This document shows positions 1 through 7,946 of a DNA stretch of 64,000 nucleotides, in pieces (within the stretch, counting starts at the first letter, position 1; every line of letters begins with the position of its first letter). The translations under genes were made by a program, and so were the position numbers. Below the pieces are notes generated by a model. The model did no database searches. It was not told the origin of the DNA and saw only the letters and a program-made list of their open reading frames with translations. The stretch is from Lachnospiraceae bacterium (GTDB lineage Bacteria; Bacillota; Clostridia; Lachnospirales; Lachnospiraceae): assembly GCA_910574865.1 (NCBI GenBank), contig CAJTDN010000001.1, positions 248,001 through 312,000 of the forward strand, read 5' to 3'.

Positions 1-102
1 TAATATTTGTATATATTAAATGTAGTATTCAATACCACTTGTCGTTGTTTTGTAATTTCACCATGTGTTTTCATGATTCATGTTTTGTAGGAGGTGCTTG
101 AA

Positions 103-759
103 GTGAAGGAAAAACATATTAAAGATCCCGGGAGCGCGATTACGCATTTTATTGGCATGTTGATGGCCATTTTTGCCGCCGTTCCGCTTTTGATCAAGGC
201 CGCGCGGGAGCCGGGACACATTTACGTCATCTCGCTGGCAATTTATGCCCTGAGCCTGATTCTGCTCTATGCCGCCAGCACGACCTACCACACGTTCGAC
301 ATTTCCGAGCGGGTAAACACGGTTTTGAAAAAAATCGACCACATGATGATTTCCGTCCTGATTGCCGGAAGCTACACCCCGATTTGCCTCCTGGTACTCA
401 AAGACGGCATCGGGCTCATCCTGCTGGCCGTCGTCTGGGGCTTCGCGATTGCGGGCATCCTCATCAAGGCGTTCTGGGTATATTGCCCGAAATGGGTCTC
501 CTCCGTCTTGTACATTGGCATGGGCTGGACATGCGTGCTGGCCTTCACCCAGATTCTAAACGGCATGAGCCCGGCGGCATTCGGCTGGCTCCTGGCGGGG
601 GGCATCATTTACACGGCGGGCGGCGTGATTTACGCGCTGAAGCTGCCGATTTTCAACAACCGCCACAAGAACTTTGGCAGCCATGAGATTTTCCATCTCT
701 TCGTGATGGGCGGGAGCGCCTGCCACTTCATCGTCATGTACGCGTACCTGCTTCCATGA
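103..759 (+). CDS. Hemolysin III / PAQR-family membrane protein
   Basis: A polytopic inner-membrane protein of the hemolysin III (YplQ/YqfA, PAQR) family; its bacterial role is poorly defined (membrane fluidity and lipid homeostasis have been proposed). About seven hydrophobic segments are visible. Family signatures are present: SAITHFIG near the N-terminus, STTYHTFD with the conserved His around residue 67, and the C-terminal HEIFHLFVMGGSACHF pair of metal-site His residues. Length (about 218 residues) is normal. A GTG lies at 94, but the ribosome binding site TAGGAGGTG (88-96) overlaps it, so the GTG at 103, eight bases downstream of AGGAGG, is the better start. It stands alone and converges with the NMNAT gene across a shared hairpin. 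Confidence 0.9.
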   Translation: MKEKHIKDPGSAITHFIGMLMAIFAAVPLLIKAAREPGHIYVISLAIYALSLILLYAASTTYHTFDISERVNTVLKKIDHMMISVLIAGSYTPICLLVLKDGIGLILLAVVWGFAIAGILIKAFWVYCPKWVSSVLYIGMGWTCVLAFTQILNGMSPAAFGWLLAGGIIYTAGGVIYALKLPIFNNRHKNFGSHEIFHLFVMGGSACHFIVMYAYLLP

Positions 760-764
760 ACATA

Positions 765-788
765 AGAGTCCGGCTTGCCGGACTCTTT
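765..788. terminator. Bidirectional intrinsic terminator
   Basis: AGAGTCCGGC (765-774) and GCCGGACTCT (777-786) form a perfect 10-bp inverted repeat followed by T residues. It sits between the convergent ends of the PAQR gene (759) and the NMNAT gene (799), so it can serve both. The same hairpin sequence recurs at 56658-56681. Confidence 0.85.
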
Positions 789-798
789 GTTCTACAAA

Positions 799-1362
799 CT
801 ATTCCAACCGATAGTGCAATTCCCGAATCCGCGCGTCAATCCCGTGGGTTTCCACATATTCCGCCACGGCCTTTGGAACGTGCTGGTGCCACGGCTGGTT
901 CTTGGCAATCAGCCGGCGGATTTGGGTTCCGCTGACCCCCTTTTCCCCCGTCCTTCGAAACAACACTTCCACGTCCAGCCCCAAGCCTTGCAAAATCTGG
1001 TATTTCTCCTCGTCCCAGTCGCTGCAAATGCTCATATAATAGACCGCGTCCCTCGGCACGTACTGGGCAATCAAGTCCGGCTGGCTGATGGGAAACGGCA
1101 CGATTTCAAATTCTTTGCGCTTGATGCCAAAATCCAGAAGCGCCCCCCGGATCATTTCGCCGCGTTCAAAATACGTCATCGGGTTGTCCCGCCTGGTCGT
1201 CCCGTGTTCGTCGAGTGACGATGTCGCCGCGAATGCCACGATGTCCGAATGCGTAATGCCAATCAACAGCCGATTGCAGCGCATCTTTGCCGCCAACACA
1301 TACTCCATCTGTTTCAAATGAAAAATCTGGAACCTTCCAAATACGACTCCCGTCTCTACCAT
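799..1362 (-). CDS. NMN/NaMN adenylyltransferase-like nucleotidyltransferase
   Basis: A nucleotidyl transferase of the cytidylyltransferase-like (HUP) superfamily, closest in pattern to NadM/NadR-type nicotinamide-mononucleotide adenylyltransferases that make NAD from NMN and ATP. Visible motifs are the N-terminal GRFQIFHLKQ (family GRFQPFHxGH, here with Leu-Lys replacing the second His region) and the C-terminal VSGTQIRRLI (ISGTxIR). At 187 residues it is a single-domain enzyme. Its ATG overlaps the stop of the upstream NUDIX gene by seven bases, which implies translational coupling. NadM and NUDIX domains are fused or paired in several bacteria, which supports a role in NAD salvage and dinucleotide clean-up. 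The altered HxGH motif leaves the exact substrate open. Confidence 0.8.
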   Translation of the reverse strand: MVETGVVFGRFQIFHLKQMEYVLAAKMRCNRLLIGITHSDIVAFAATSSLDEHGTTRRDNPMTYFERGEMIRGALLDFGIKRKEFEIVPFPISQPDLIAQYVPRDAVYYMSICSDWDEEKYQILQGLGLDVEVLFRRTGEKGVSGTQIRRLIAKNQPWHQHVPKAVAEYVETHGIDARIRELHYRLE

Positions 1363-1847
1363 AGTTCATTCTCCCCTTTTCGAATCTCGCGCCCGTCCAG
1401 CGCGACGTAATGTAACACGTCATTTTTATCATACACCAATTTAAGTGAAAAAAACGGGCAATTTTTCTCCAGAAGGCGGAAGAAAATCAAGTCGCCCTCC
1501 CACAATTCCAATTCCCGGATCCGCGCCTTGTCCACCCATTCCAGTTCGCCCTCGTCACACGCCACCCGTTCCCCGACAAAACCGTCCGCCGTGTAAAGCG
1601 ACATGTATTCTACCACGTCAGCCCCGTAAACAAACGTGACGATGCCCCGGTAACACCAGGATGTCAGCGTGTAACCCGTCTCCTCTCGCACCTCGCGCAG
1701 CAGGCACTCCTCCGGGCTCTCCCCTTCTTCAAAATGCCCGCCGACCCCGATCCACTTATCCTTGTTGACGTCATTTTCCTTCACCGTGCGATGCAGCATC
1801 AAATATTTTCCATCTTTCTCTATATAACATAATGTACTCAAACTCAT
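1356..1847 (-). CDS. NUDIX hydrolase
   Basis: A NUDIX pyrophosphohydrolase of about 163 residues. The NUDIX box is complete: GGHFEEGESPEECLLREV followed by REETG, with the catalytic REEXGE-type core (REETGY). Sequence just before it (KWIGVGGHFEEG) is typical of MutT/8-oxo-dGTP-like or ADP-ribose hydrolases. Longer in-frame starts exist up to 1943, but the ATG at 1847 begins the conserved MSLSTLCYIEKDG and has a GAGG upstream. The upstream extension overlaps the ATPase remnant, is basic and looks non-coding. The gene is translationally coupled to the NMNAT-like gene downstream. Substrate cannot be assigned from sequence. Confidence 0.88.
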   Translation of the reverse strand: MSLSTLCYIEKDGKYLMLHRTVKENDVNKDKWIGVGGHFEEGESPEECLLREVREETGYTLTSWCYRGIVTFVYGADVVEYMSLYTADGFVGERVACDEGELEWVDKARIRELELWEGDLIFFRLLEKNCPFFSLKLVYDKNDVLHYVALDGREIRKGENELW

Positions 1848-1852
1848 CTTCT

Positions 1853-2068
1853 TTATACCTCGCCCATATACCACCCGCGCCCGTTTTCTGCGCATCTGCC
1901 AACCCAAGCGGCTTCGCCGCCCGTTTTCGAAGGCGTTCGCCACCTACAAGCAAAACACTGCAACGTATAAGTTTTTCCCACTTGCCGCATGCCATATAGG
2001 ACAAGCGGAAGACGATTCTTCTTTTGACTCTTACATTGGAGCAGTTGTTTCGTAATCGTTCTTTCCAT
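1853..2068 (-). pseudogene. N-terminal remnant of an AAA ATPase (DUF4143-type)
   Basis: The first 40 or so codons, after a good ribosome binding site (GGGAGGAG) and ATG at 2068, read MERTITKQLLQCKSQ and then VLYGMRQVGKTYTLQ, which is the Walker A region of the large archaeal/bacterial ATP-binding family with a C-terminal DUF4143 domain. These proteins are normally about 400-450 residues. Here the similarity stops soon after the P-loop and the frame continues as unrelated basic sequence to a stop at 1853. It therefore looks like a 5' fragment left by a deletion. A second remnant of a P-loop ATPase lies at 21903-22148. Confidence 0.6.
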
Positions 2069-2160
2069 CCGTCTCCTCCCTTCACGATATTTTTCAGTGA
2101 CATTAGGAGCATTCTCATTATACTCCCTTGCCAAAGTATTTCCAAGAAAAAATCGCTTTT

Positions 2161-2190
2161 AAATGATTTTTTCGTTTAAAAAAGTCATTT
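2161..2190. promoter_or_regulatory. AT-rich dyad upstream of fprA
   Basis: AAATGA (2161-2166) and TCATTT (2185-2190) flank T-rich and A-rich runs, forming an imperfect 30-bp dyad. Further TGATTTTT repeats follow up to about 2237, and a TATAAT hexamer lies at 2263-2268 ahead of fprA. No convincing -35 box at normal spacing was found. The dyad could be an operator, or a terminator for the ATPase remnant's ancestral transcript. Confidence 0.35.
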
Positions 2191-2326
2191 TCAAGTGATT
2201 TTTAAACAATAATAGTGATTTTCGAATGATTTTTTCCTGAAACCGTGGAATTTACGGATAGGTATAATATTACGTTTTTCGTCAAAAATAGTTTTATCAA
2301 TGACTAACGAGAGGAGTCCCACACAC

Positions 2327-3664
2327 ATGTATATCACGGACAATCTTTTTAACGTCGGCGTCAACGACCACGACATTGACTTATTTGAGGGACAATACCC
2401 CGTTCCCGGGGGCATGTCCTACAACTCCTATGTCCTCCTTGACGAAAAAATAGCCGTCATGGACACGGTTGACGTCCGCTTCGCCGAAGAATGGCTGAAA
2501 AACGTGGCGGCCGTGTTAAACGGAAGGAAACCGGACTACCTAGTCATCCAACACATGGAGCCGGACCACGCGGGAAGCATCGCCCACTTCGTGAGCGCCC
2601 ATCCACACGCCGCCGTCGTCACTAACCGCAAGGCATTTGCAATGATGGAACAATATTTTGGCCCATTGGAAACTACAAGCCATGCGGAATCCAGAACGAC
2701 GACGGAGTCAGAAACCACTCGCGACGACAGACGCTCCCTGGTGGCGAACCTTCCCCGCATCGTGGTAAACGACGGCGACGCCTTGTGTCTGGGCAAGCAA
2801 ACTTTGACCTTCCTCTTCGCCCCGATGGTGCACTGGCCGGAAGTCATGGCCACTTACGACGATTTGGACAAGGTTCTTTTCTCGGCGGACGCTTTTGGAA
2901 CATTCGGCGCCAACGACGGCAAACGCGAATGGAGCCTTGACGAATGGCTGCCCGAGGCCAGGCGTTACTATATCGGCATTGTCGGAAAATATGGTGCCCA
3001 GGTGCAATCGCTCTTAAAGAACGCCGCCAAGTTGGACGTGCAAACGATATGCCCGGCACACGGCCCGATCCTCACGGAAAGTTTGGGTTGCGGCTCCGGC
3101 TCAACCAAAGACCCCGACCGTGGCAAAAACCGTAATCGCGCCTCCGCCCTGATTGGAAATCTTGGCCGTGTTCTTTCCCTCTATGACGCCTGGTCCTCGT
3201 ACCGTCCAGAAACGAGGGGAATCCTGATTGCCTACGCTTCCATGTATGGGAACACGAAGCAGGCCGCCCTGCTTTTGGACTCCAAGCTGAAGTCGATGGG
3301 TCTTTTGGAAGTCGCCGTCGCCGATCTTGCCCGCGACGACATGTACCAGGCCGTGGCCGACGCGTTTCGCTTCGACACGCTGGTTCTGGCAACCCCCACC
3401 TACAATGCGGATTTATTTCCCGCCATGCGCGAATTCATCACGCACCTGACCCAGCGCAATTTCCAGAACCGCACGATTGCCCTGGTGGAAAACGGCTCCT
3501 GGGCGCCGACGGCCAACGCCGTCATGCGCGACATGCTGAAAGGATGCAAAAACCTGGCCTTCACCAAGCAGCACGTCACCATCCATTCCGCGCCTGACGA
3601 CGCCACGAAAGAAGAAATCTGCCTCCTGGCGGAAGAACTGGCCGGAACCACCGGATGCGCATGA
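2327..3664 (+). CDS. fprA: A-type flavodiiron protein (FprA-like)
   Basis: A cytoplasmic flavodiiron protein that reduces O2 to water and/or NO to N2O, giving oxygen tolerance to anaerobes. The N-terminal metallo-beta-lactamase-like domain has the diiron ligands HMEPDH, the His in FAPMVHWPEV, the Asp in LFSADAFG and the His in CPAHGP. The C-terminal flavodoxin domain starts at ILIAYASMYGNTKQAA and binds FMN. No rubredoxin domain is attached. An in-frame ATG at 2300 exists, but the ATG at 2327 has AGGAG at suitable spacing and begins MYITDNLFNVGVNDHDID, the usual family start. Two extra segments are unusual: a Thr/Ser/Glu-rich stretch near residues 115-140 and a Gly/Ser/Lys/Asn-rich stretch near 252-276, just before the flavodoxin domain. 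Confidence 0.93.
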   Translation: MYITDNLFNVGVNDHDIDLFEGQYPVPGGMSYNSYVLLDEKIAVMDTVDVRFAEEWLKNVAAVLNGRKPDYLVIQHMEPDHAGSIAHFVSAHPHAAVVTNRKAFAMMEQYFGPLETTSHAESRTTTESETTRDDRRSLVANLPRIVVNDGDALCLGKQTLTFLFAPMVHWPEVMATYDDLDKVLFSADAFGTFGANDGKREWSLDEWLPEARRYYIGIVGKYGAQVQSLLKNAAKLDVQTICPAHGPILTESLGCGSGSTKDPDRGKNRNRASALIGNLGRVLSLYDAWSSYRPETRGILIAYASMYGNTKQAALLLDSKLKSMGLLEVAVADLARDDMYQAVADAFRFDTLVLATPTYNADLFPAMREFITHLTQRNFQNRTIALVENGSWAPTANAVMRDMLKGCKNLAFTKQHVTIHSAPDDATKEEICLLAEELAGTTGCA

Positions 3665-3673
3665 CCGCCCACA

Positions 3674-6160
3674 TTACCTATTTTTAAAATATTGCTTCTG
3701 CGGGCCGCTCTCCTCGACCAACACGAGCAGCCTGCCGCAGCACTGGCGAATCACGTCCAGGCTTAACCGCCCTTCCTCGTAGGCCGCCTTCACTTCCTTG
3801 ACGCAGCCTTTGCCGCCCGGCATCAGCAGGTCGTTCCCGCTCTCGTACGCCTGCACGCGGTCGGCCAGCCCCTTGTCAGTGGACATCCAGTCCGTCATCA
3901 CGACACCGTCAAAGCCCCACTCCTGCCGAAGCGCCTTCGTGCAAAGGTCGTAGCTGTTCGGCGTGTACACGTGGTTGAGCTTGTTATAACTCGTCATCAC
4001 CGCCTTCGCGCCGCCCTCGCGCACCGCAATGCGGAAACCCTCGAGATAAATCTCCCGCAAAGTACGCTCGTCCATGTTGGAGGACATCAGGTTGCGCTGC
4101 GTCTCCTGGTTGTTGGCCGCATAATGCTTGATGGTCACGTAACATCCTGGATGGGATTGCACCCCGCGCGACATCGCCGCCGCACATTTTCCACTGAGAA
4201 CCGGATCCTCGCTATAATATTCATAGTTGCGACCGCACAGCGGGTTGCGGTGAATGTTCATGCCCGGAGCCAGCCAAAACGTCACGCCATACTCCTCCAT
4301 CTCGTCCCCGACCGCGCTTCCGACCTTCTCAATCATTTCCTGGTTCCACGTCTGCGCAAGGGCCGTCCCCACCGGAAACGCCGTCGCGTTTTGATAAAGG
4401 AGCGTGTCCTTCTTCGCATCTCCCGTCATCATTTTCTTCACGACGCCCGGCAGATTGTTCATGAAGTCCATCATCATTTCCATCGCCTTGATCTGCCCCT
4501 TCTTCGTCAAGGCCGACACCCGCTGCAGGCGCAGTCCCGCCGGGCCGTCACACAACGCCGTGCTGCAAATTCCCTTTTCCGGGTACGCCTTCGTGTAGGC
4601 CGCCGCCCCCGGCACGTTCAAGTAGGGCTTGCCTCCCATCACGCCGGAACCGGACAAAAGCTCTATCATCTCGTCCACACCCAGGCCGTTCATCCAACGC
4701 TCCACCGTCTCCGTCGTGGACTCTTCCAACTCCGTATAATCATAAGCCACGGTTTCGACGTCCGCCGCCTTCCACTCGATGACGGGAAGCTCTTTTGCCA
4801 ACTCTTTATGCAATTCCTCCCGCCCGGGCGCTTTCCTCGAAAGCTCCTCGATTTTCCGCTCCGGCGGACAAATGTGTTCGCACTGCTCCAGGCAAACGGC
4901 CTCGTCCAACCTCACGTCCGCGCAAGGAACCACGTTCGCCGCGTCATGCCCGTACGCCAATACATAATCGCCACCTTCGAGCACGTAGGCCGCCTTCTCC
5001 TCGTCATAGGAGGCCAAGGCATGCGCGTCAAATGTCACGTCCACGCTCTCCTTCTCCCCCGGCGCGAGCAGGGAAGTCTTGCCAAAACCAATCAGCCTCT
5101 TCGCCTCTTTTTTCATCTTCATCTGCGGACAATACGCATAAACCTGCACGATTTTCTTGCCCGCCACGTCGCCGGTATTTGTCACTTCCACCTCGACTTG
5201 TCCCGCGTTTCCTTCCATCCGGACGTTTTTACACGCGAGTTCGAACGTGGTGTAACTCTTCCCGTATCCGAACGGATAACGCGGCTTCACGCCAAACGTG
5301 TCATAATAACGATAACCTACATAGATGCCCTCTTTATAATCGGCCTCGAACGCGTTTCCATCCATGGCGGCAAACTCCATCGCGTACGGCACGTCGAGAT
5401 AACGATTGGCCCAACTGTCACTGAGCGCGCCGGACGGGTTGACCTTTCCCGTCAAAATGTCGGCGAACGCGCGTCCCCCTTCCATGCCCTGCTGGCAATA
5501 ATAGAGCACGGCGTTAATGCCCGGCACCTCCTCCAGAATGGACATGTCCATCGAACTGCCCACGTTGATGACCAGGATTACCTTCTTGTAAGCCTTGACC
5601 GCGCGGCGGATATTTTCCTTTTCCATGTCCATCAGCTGGTAGTCGAACCGCTCCAGTTCACGGTCCGCGCATTCCCCCGCCTGTCTGGATACCACGTAGA
5701 CGCAAGTGTCCGTGTCACTGTTCTTCACGTCCGCCACCGTGATTTTGCGCCCCGCTGGAAGACGGTACGGATTTGCCATGATGTTAATCAGCGCGGACGA
5801 GTCCATGGAAAGCATCTTCCTTACCATCCCCTTTCCATGGGCCGCCTTTCCTTCCTCGTACTTTTGCCGCCAATCGGTCAGCCAGTCCTTCGTCGTCACC
5901 GTGAACCCGGCATCCTCCAAGCCTTCCTCGATGCCGACGCTGTGGCGCTCGTTCACCTCGCCGCTGCCGGTCCCGCCCTTCACGGTCATGGCCGCCCCGC
6001 CGCCGTAGAGGGCCACCTTCCCCGGGACGAGCGGCAACACGCCGTCGTTCTCCAACAACACAATACTCTCCGCGGCCGCCTCGTAAGCCACCTGACGGTT
6101 TTTCTTCTCCCGTTCCGATACCGCGTCACTGACGCTCGCCTTGTACCTGACCTTTTCCAT
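3674..6160 (-). CDS. Permuted GH3 beta-glucosidase
   Basis: A glycoside hydrolase family 3 enzyme of 828 residues with reversed domain order. The alpha/beta sandwich domain comes first (AAESIVLLENDGVLPLVPG near residue 30), then the fibronectin-III-like domain (YPFGYGKSYTTFEL), and the TIM-barrel domain last, with KHYAANNQETQR and the nucleophile Asp in VVMTDWMS near residue 757. This arrangement is known from ruminal Butyrivibrio and Ruminococcus beta-glucosidases. No signal peptide is present, so it should act in the cytoplasm on imported beta-glucosides. The ATG at 6160 has AGGAGGATTC upstream. Its 3' end converges on fprA with only nine bases between. A complex repeat region lies upstream of the start. 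Confidence 0.93.
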   Translation of the reverse strand: MEKVRYKASVSDAVSEREKKNRQVAYEAAAESIVLLENDGVLPLVPGKVALYGGGAAMTVKGGTGSGEVNERHSVGIEEGLEDAGFTVTTKDWLTDWRQKYEEGKAAHGKGMVRKMLSMDSSALINIMANPYRLPAGRKITVADVKNSDTDTCVYVVSRQAGECADRELERFDYQLMDMEKENIRRAVKAYKKVILVINVGSSMDMSILEEVPGINAVLYYCQQGMEGGRAFADILTGKVNPSGALSDSWANRYLDVPYAMEFAAMDGNAFEADYKEGIYVGYRYYDTFGVKPRYPFGYGKSYTTFELACKNVRMEGNAGQVEVEVTNTGDVAGKKIVQVYAYCPQMKMKKEAKRLIGFGKTSLLAPGEKESVDVTFDAHALASYDEEKAAYVLEGGDYVLAYGHDAANVVPCADVRLDEAVCLEQCEHICPPERKIEELSRKAPGREELHKELAKELPVIEWKAADVETVAYDYTELEESTTETVERWMNGLGVDEMIELLSGSGVMGGKPYLNVPGAAAYTKAYPEKGICSTALCDGPAGLRLQRVSALTKKGQIKAMEMMMDFMNNLPGVVKKMMTGDAKKDTLLYQNATAFPVGTALAQTWNQEMIEKVGSAVGDEMEEYGVTFWLAPGMNIHRNPLCGRNYEYYSEDPVLSGKCAAAMSRGVQSHPGCYVTIKHYAANNQETQRNLMSSNMDERTLREIYLEGFRIAVREGGAKAVMTSYNKLNHVYTPNSYDLCTKALRQEWGFDGVVMTDWMSTDKGLADRVQAYESGNDLLMPGGKGCVKEVKAAYEEGRLSLDVIRQCCGRLLVLVEESGPQKQYFKNR

Positions 6161-6204
6161 GAATATGAATCCTCCTTACTATGAACTTGTCATGAGCACT
6201 TGCC

Positions 6205-6624
6205 ATGAACACTTAGCGAGGTTTCACACGAGCTTAGTGTGAATGCACTCCGCAAATCTTGGCGAGGTCTTTTCGAGCCTAGCCGCGCGGAGTTACCGCT
6301 GTTCATGCTTACGTGCGAATGTAGTTACCTGCAACTTACAATGAACGCTTAGCGAGGTTTCACGCGAGCTTAGCGTGAATGTGCTCCACGCACCTTGGCG
6401 AGATTTATCGAACCTAGTGTAGTGTCTCAGTCACTTTCAGCCAAATAACGCAGAATGAATTTTCAGTCTGCAAGGCGGCTGAACGAGGCGATGCGGTGGC
6501 ATCGTTGAGTGAACCCAACGTAGCAGATGGAAATTCAGGCAAGTTATTTTGGCGAAATGTGAATGAGACACTACACTAGTTGCGTGGAATTTCCCTCGGG
6601 CCTAGTGCAGTGTAACTTCCTTAT
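6205..6624. repeat. Tandem structured repeat (copy A), interrupted by a MITE
   Basis: Two units about 136 bp apart begin with ATGAACRCTTAGCGAGGTTT at 6205 and 6341. Each contains a 7-bp hairpin with the same loop GAGCTTA: TTCACAC/GTGTGAA (6223-6243) in unit 1 and TTCACGC/GCGTGAA (6359-6379) in unit 2, a compensatory change. Each also has a CTCC(A)(C)GC to GCG(T/C)GGAG-type stem. Blocks at 6271-6300, 6312-6336 and 6600-6624 recur nearly unchanged at 41787-41816, 41829-41854 and 41871-41895. The second unit is split by the insertion at 6418-6575. It lies upstream of the GH3 gene at 3674-6160. Confidence 0.75.
6418..6575. mobile_element. MITE-like insertion flanked by CTAG duplication
   Basis: The 158-bp element has terminal inverted repeats TGTAGTGTCTCA (6418-6429) and TGAGACACTACA (6564-6575). 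The inverted similarity continues imperfectly inwards (GCCAAATAAC against GTTATTTTGGC). CTAG is duplicated on both sides (6414-6417 and 6576-6579). Removing the element and one CTAG rejoins CGAACCTAG to TTGCGTGGA and restores the repeat unit and its stem. No ORF is inside, so it would depend on a transposase in trans. A 4-bp CTAG-type duplication is consistent with IS5-like target use, but the family is not proven. Confidence 0.65.
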
Positions 6625-6912
6625 CCCTCCGCAGTCCATGATACCATTTTTTCACAAAGAAATATATTAAATTGTGATAAACTTTATTGGAAATGCTATC
6701 ATGGCCCGACTTCCATTTATCTGGCTCTATATTTCCCGACCTAATCAAGGCCCACCGTTTTTCTATTGTATCTTCAAATGACAAGTATTACAATAAAAAA
6801 ATTGCCCGAACCATCAGATGTCGAATAGGCATAATAATAGCTACCCGTCAGATAGCACGATACCTGGGTAAAAAATGTGCATAACAAGCTATGGTATCTC
6901 TCTCATTCCATT
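6580..6912. other. Boundary region without a clear gene
   Basis: Apart from the tail of repeat copy A (to 6624), this AT-rich stretch holds no convincing gene. A 60-codon minus-strand frame (6602-6784) starts only with TTG and lacks a ribosome binding site. The change from GC-richer to AT-rich sequence here marks the left side of the accessory island. Confidence 0.5.
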
Positions 6913-7245
6913 TTATAACCTATTTTTATCACCCCATTCACACATTCCGTCTAAAATAGGAATTAAAGATTTTCCACGTTCTGTTAAGCTATATTCTACC
7001 TTTGGCGGGATTTGTGGATATTCTTTTCTATGCACTAATTGGTCTGCTTCTAATTCTTTTAAAGTGGAGCTTAAAGTCTTATACGAAATTTCACTGATAT
7101 ATTTTTTCATTTCGTTAAAACGAACGACCCCGAACTCCATTAAAGTATACAAAATAGTCATTTTATATTTACCATTGATTAATGACAAGGTATAGCTGAA
7201 ACCTGTTGTTTCAAGACATTCATTTGAAATGCAGCGTTCACTCAT
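6913..7245 (-). CDS. HxlR-family transcriptional regulator
   Basis: A 110-residue winged-helix regulator of the HxlR family (MarR-like fold). The typical core is present: LINGKYKMTILYTLM, then RFNEMKKYI, TLSSTLKELEADQLVHRK and YSLTERGKSLIPILD. Such proteins usually sense electrophiles, quinones or aldehydes through cysteines; Cys residues occur at positions 5 and 10. The start at 7245 has AAAGGAG upstream. It is divergent from two flavodoxin-like oxidoreductases with a palindromic operator in between, so it most likely controls them and itself. Confidence 0.9.
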   Translation of the reverse strand: MSERCISNECLETTGFSYTLSLINGKYKMTILYTLMEFGVVRFNEMKKYISEISYKTLSSTLKELEADQLVHRKEYPQIPPKVEYSLTERGKSLIPILDGMCEWGDKNRL

Positions 7246-7283
7246 TTTACACTCTCCTTTGGGTAAGTATATAACTTTATTGT

Positions 7284-7310
7284 AAGTATCGCACTTATAT
7301 GTGCGTACTT
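7284..7310. promoter_or_regulatory. Candidate HxlR operator
   Basis: AAGTATCGCAC (7284-7294) and GTGCGTACTT (7301-7310) form an inverted repeat with a single bulge in the divergent region between hxlR (7245) and the reductase gene (7391). A further GTAAGTAT copy lies at 7263-7270. A TATAAT hexamer at 7337-7342 can serve as the -10 box of the rightward operon. Confidence 0.55.
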
Positions 7311-7390
7311 GATTTTATTTCAATTCTTGCTAAGATTATAATATCAAAAGCTGAGAAAGTCAATCTCACAGAATTAGGAGGACATATTTT

Positions 7391-7936
7391 ATGAGCAAAA
7401 AAATAGTTGTAATAACGGGAAGCCCCCGGAAAAACGGGAATAGCTTTGCTATGACAGACGCTTTCATCAAGACAGCCGAAGCAAAGGGGCACGCAATCAC
7501 TCGGTTTGACGCCGCATTAAAAAAAGTGGGTGGCTGTCGGGCGTGTGAAACCTGTTTTTCGACTGGAAAAGCCTGTTCTTTTGATGATGATTTCAACACG
7601 ATTGCACCGGCAATTCTTGAGGCCGACGTTATCGTATTTACCATGCCTGTCTACTGGTATTCTATCCCGGCGCAGATTAAAGGTGTCATTGACCGTATTT
7701 TTTCTATGGTTGTAGGCGGCAAGGAGATTGCCGGAAAGGAATGTGCGCTGATTACCTGTTGTGAAGAAGATGATATGTCCGTCATGGACGGCGTTCGTAT
7801 TCCTATTGAGCGTATGGCGGCATTGAATAAATGGAAAATGGTAGGCGAGGTTTTAATTCCCGGCGTATTAAATGTTGGCGATATAGACAAAACCGAAGGC
7901 TGCAAAAAAGCGGCTGATTTAGCCAATGCAATTTAA
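7391..7936 (+). CDS. Flavodoxin-like NAD(P)H-dependent oxidoreductase
   Basis: A 181-residue flavoprotein of the NADPH-dependent FMN reductase/flavodoxin-like fold. The FMN-phosphate loop GSPRKNGNS is at residues 10-18, the conserved Cys-containing segment GGCRACETCFSTGKAC follows, and the flavin-ring strand is MPVYWYSIPAQIKGVIDR. Such proteins reduce quinones, nitro compounds or chromate with NAD(P)H. The ATG at 7391 has TTAGGAGG upstream. It is followed within ten bases by a second member of the family, so the two are cotranscribed and probably under the divergent HxlR regulator. Confidence 0.88.
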   Translation: MSKKIVVITGSPRKNGNSFAMTDAFIKTAEAKGHAITRFDAALKKVGGCRACETCFSTGKACSFDDDFNTIAPAILEADVIVFTMPVYWYSIPAQIKGVIDRIFSMVVGGKEIAGKECALITCCEEDDMSVMDGVRIPIERMAALNKWKMVGEVLIPGVLNVGDIDKTEGCKKAADLANAI

Positions 7937-7946
7937 GGAGGTAATC

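Noticed and set aside
3971-6184. 737-codon plus-strand reading frame opposite the GH3 gene
   Set aside because: It is the antisense shadow of the GH3 gene, produced by GC-rich third positions. It has no ribosome binding site, is His/Arg/Leu-rich and has no domain, while the minus strand encodes a complete enzyme.
6602-6784. Possible 60-residue small protein
   Set aside because: Starts with TTG, has no ribosome binding site and no family motif, and overlaps the end of a repeat element.
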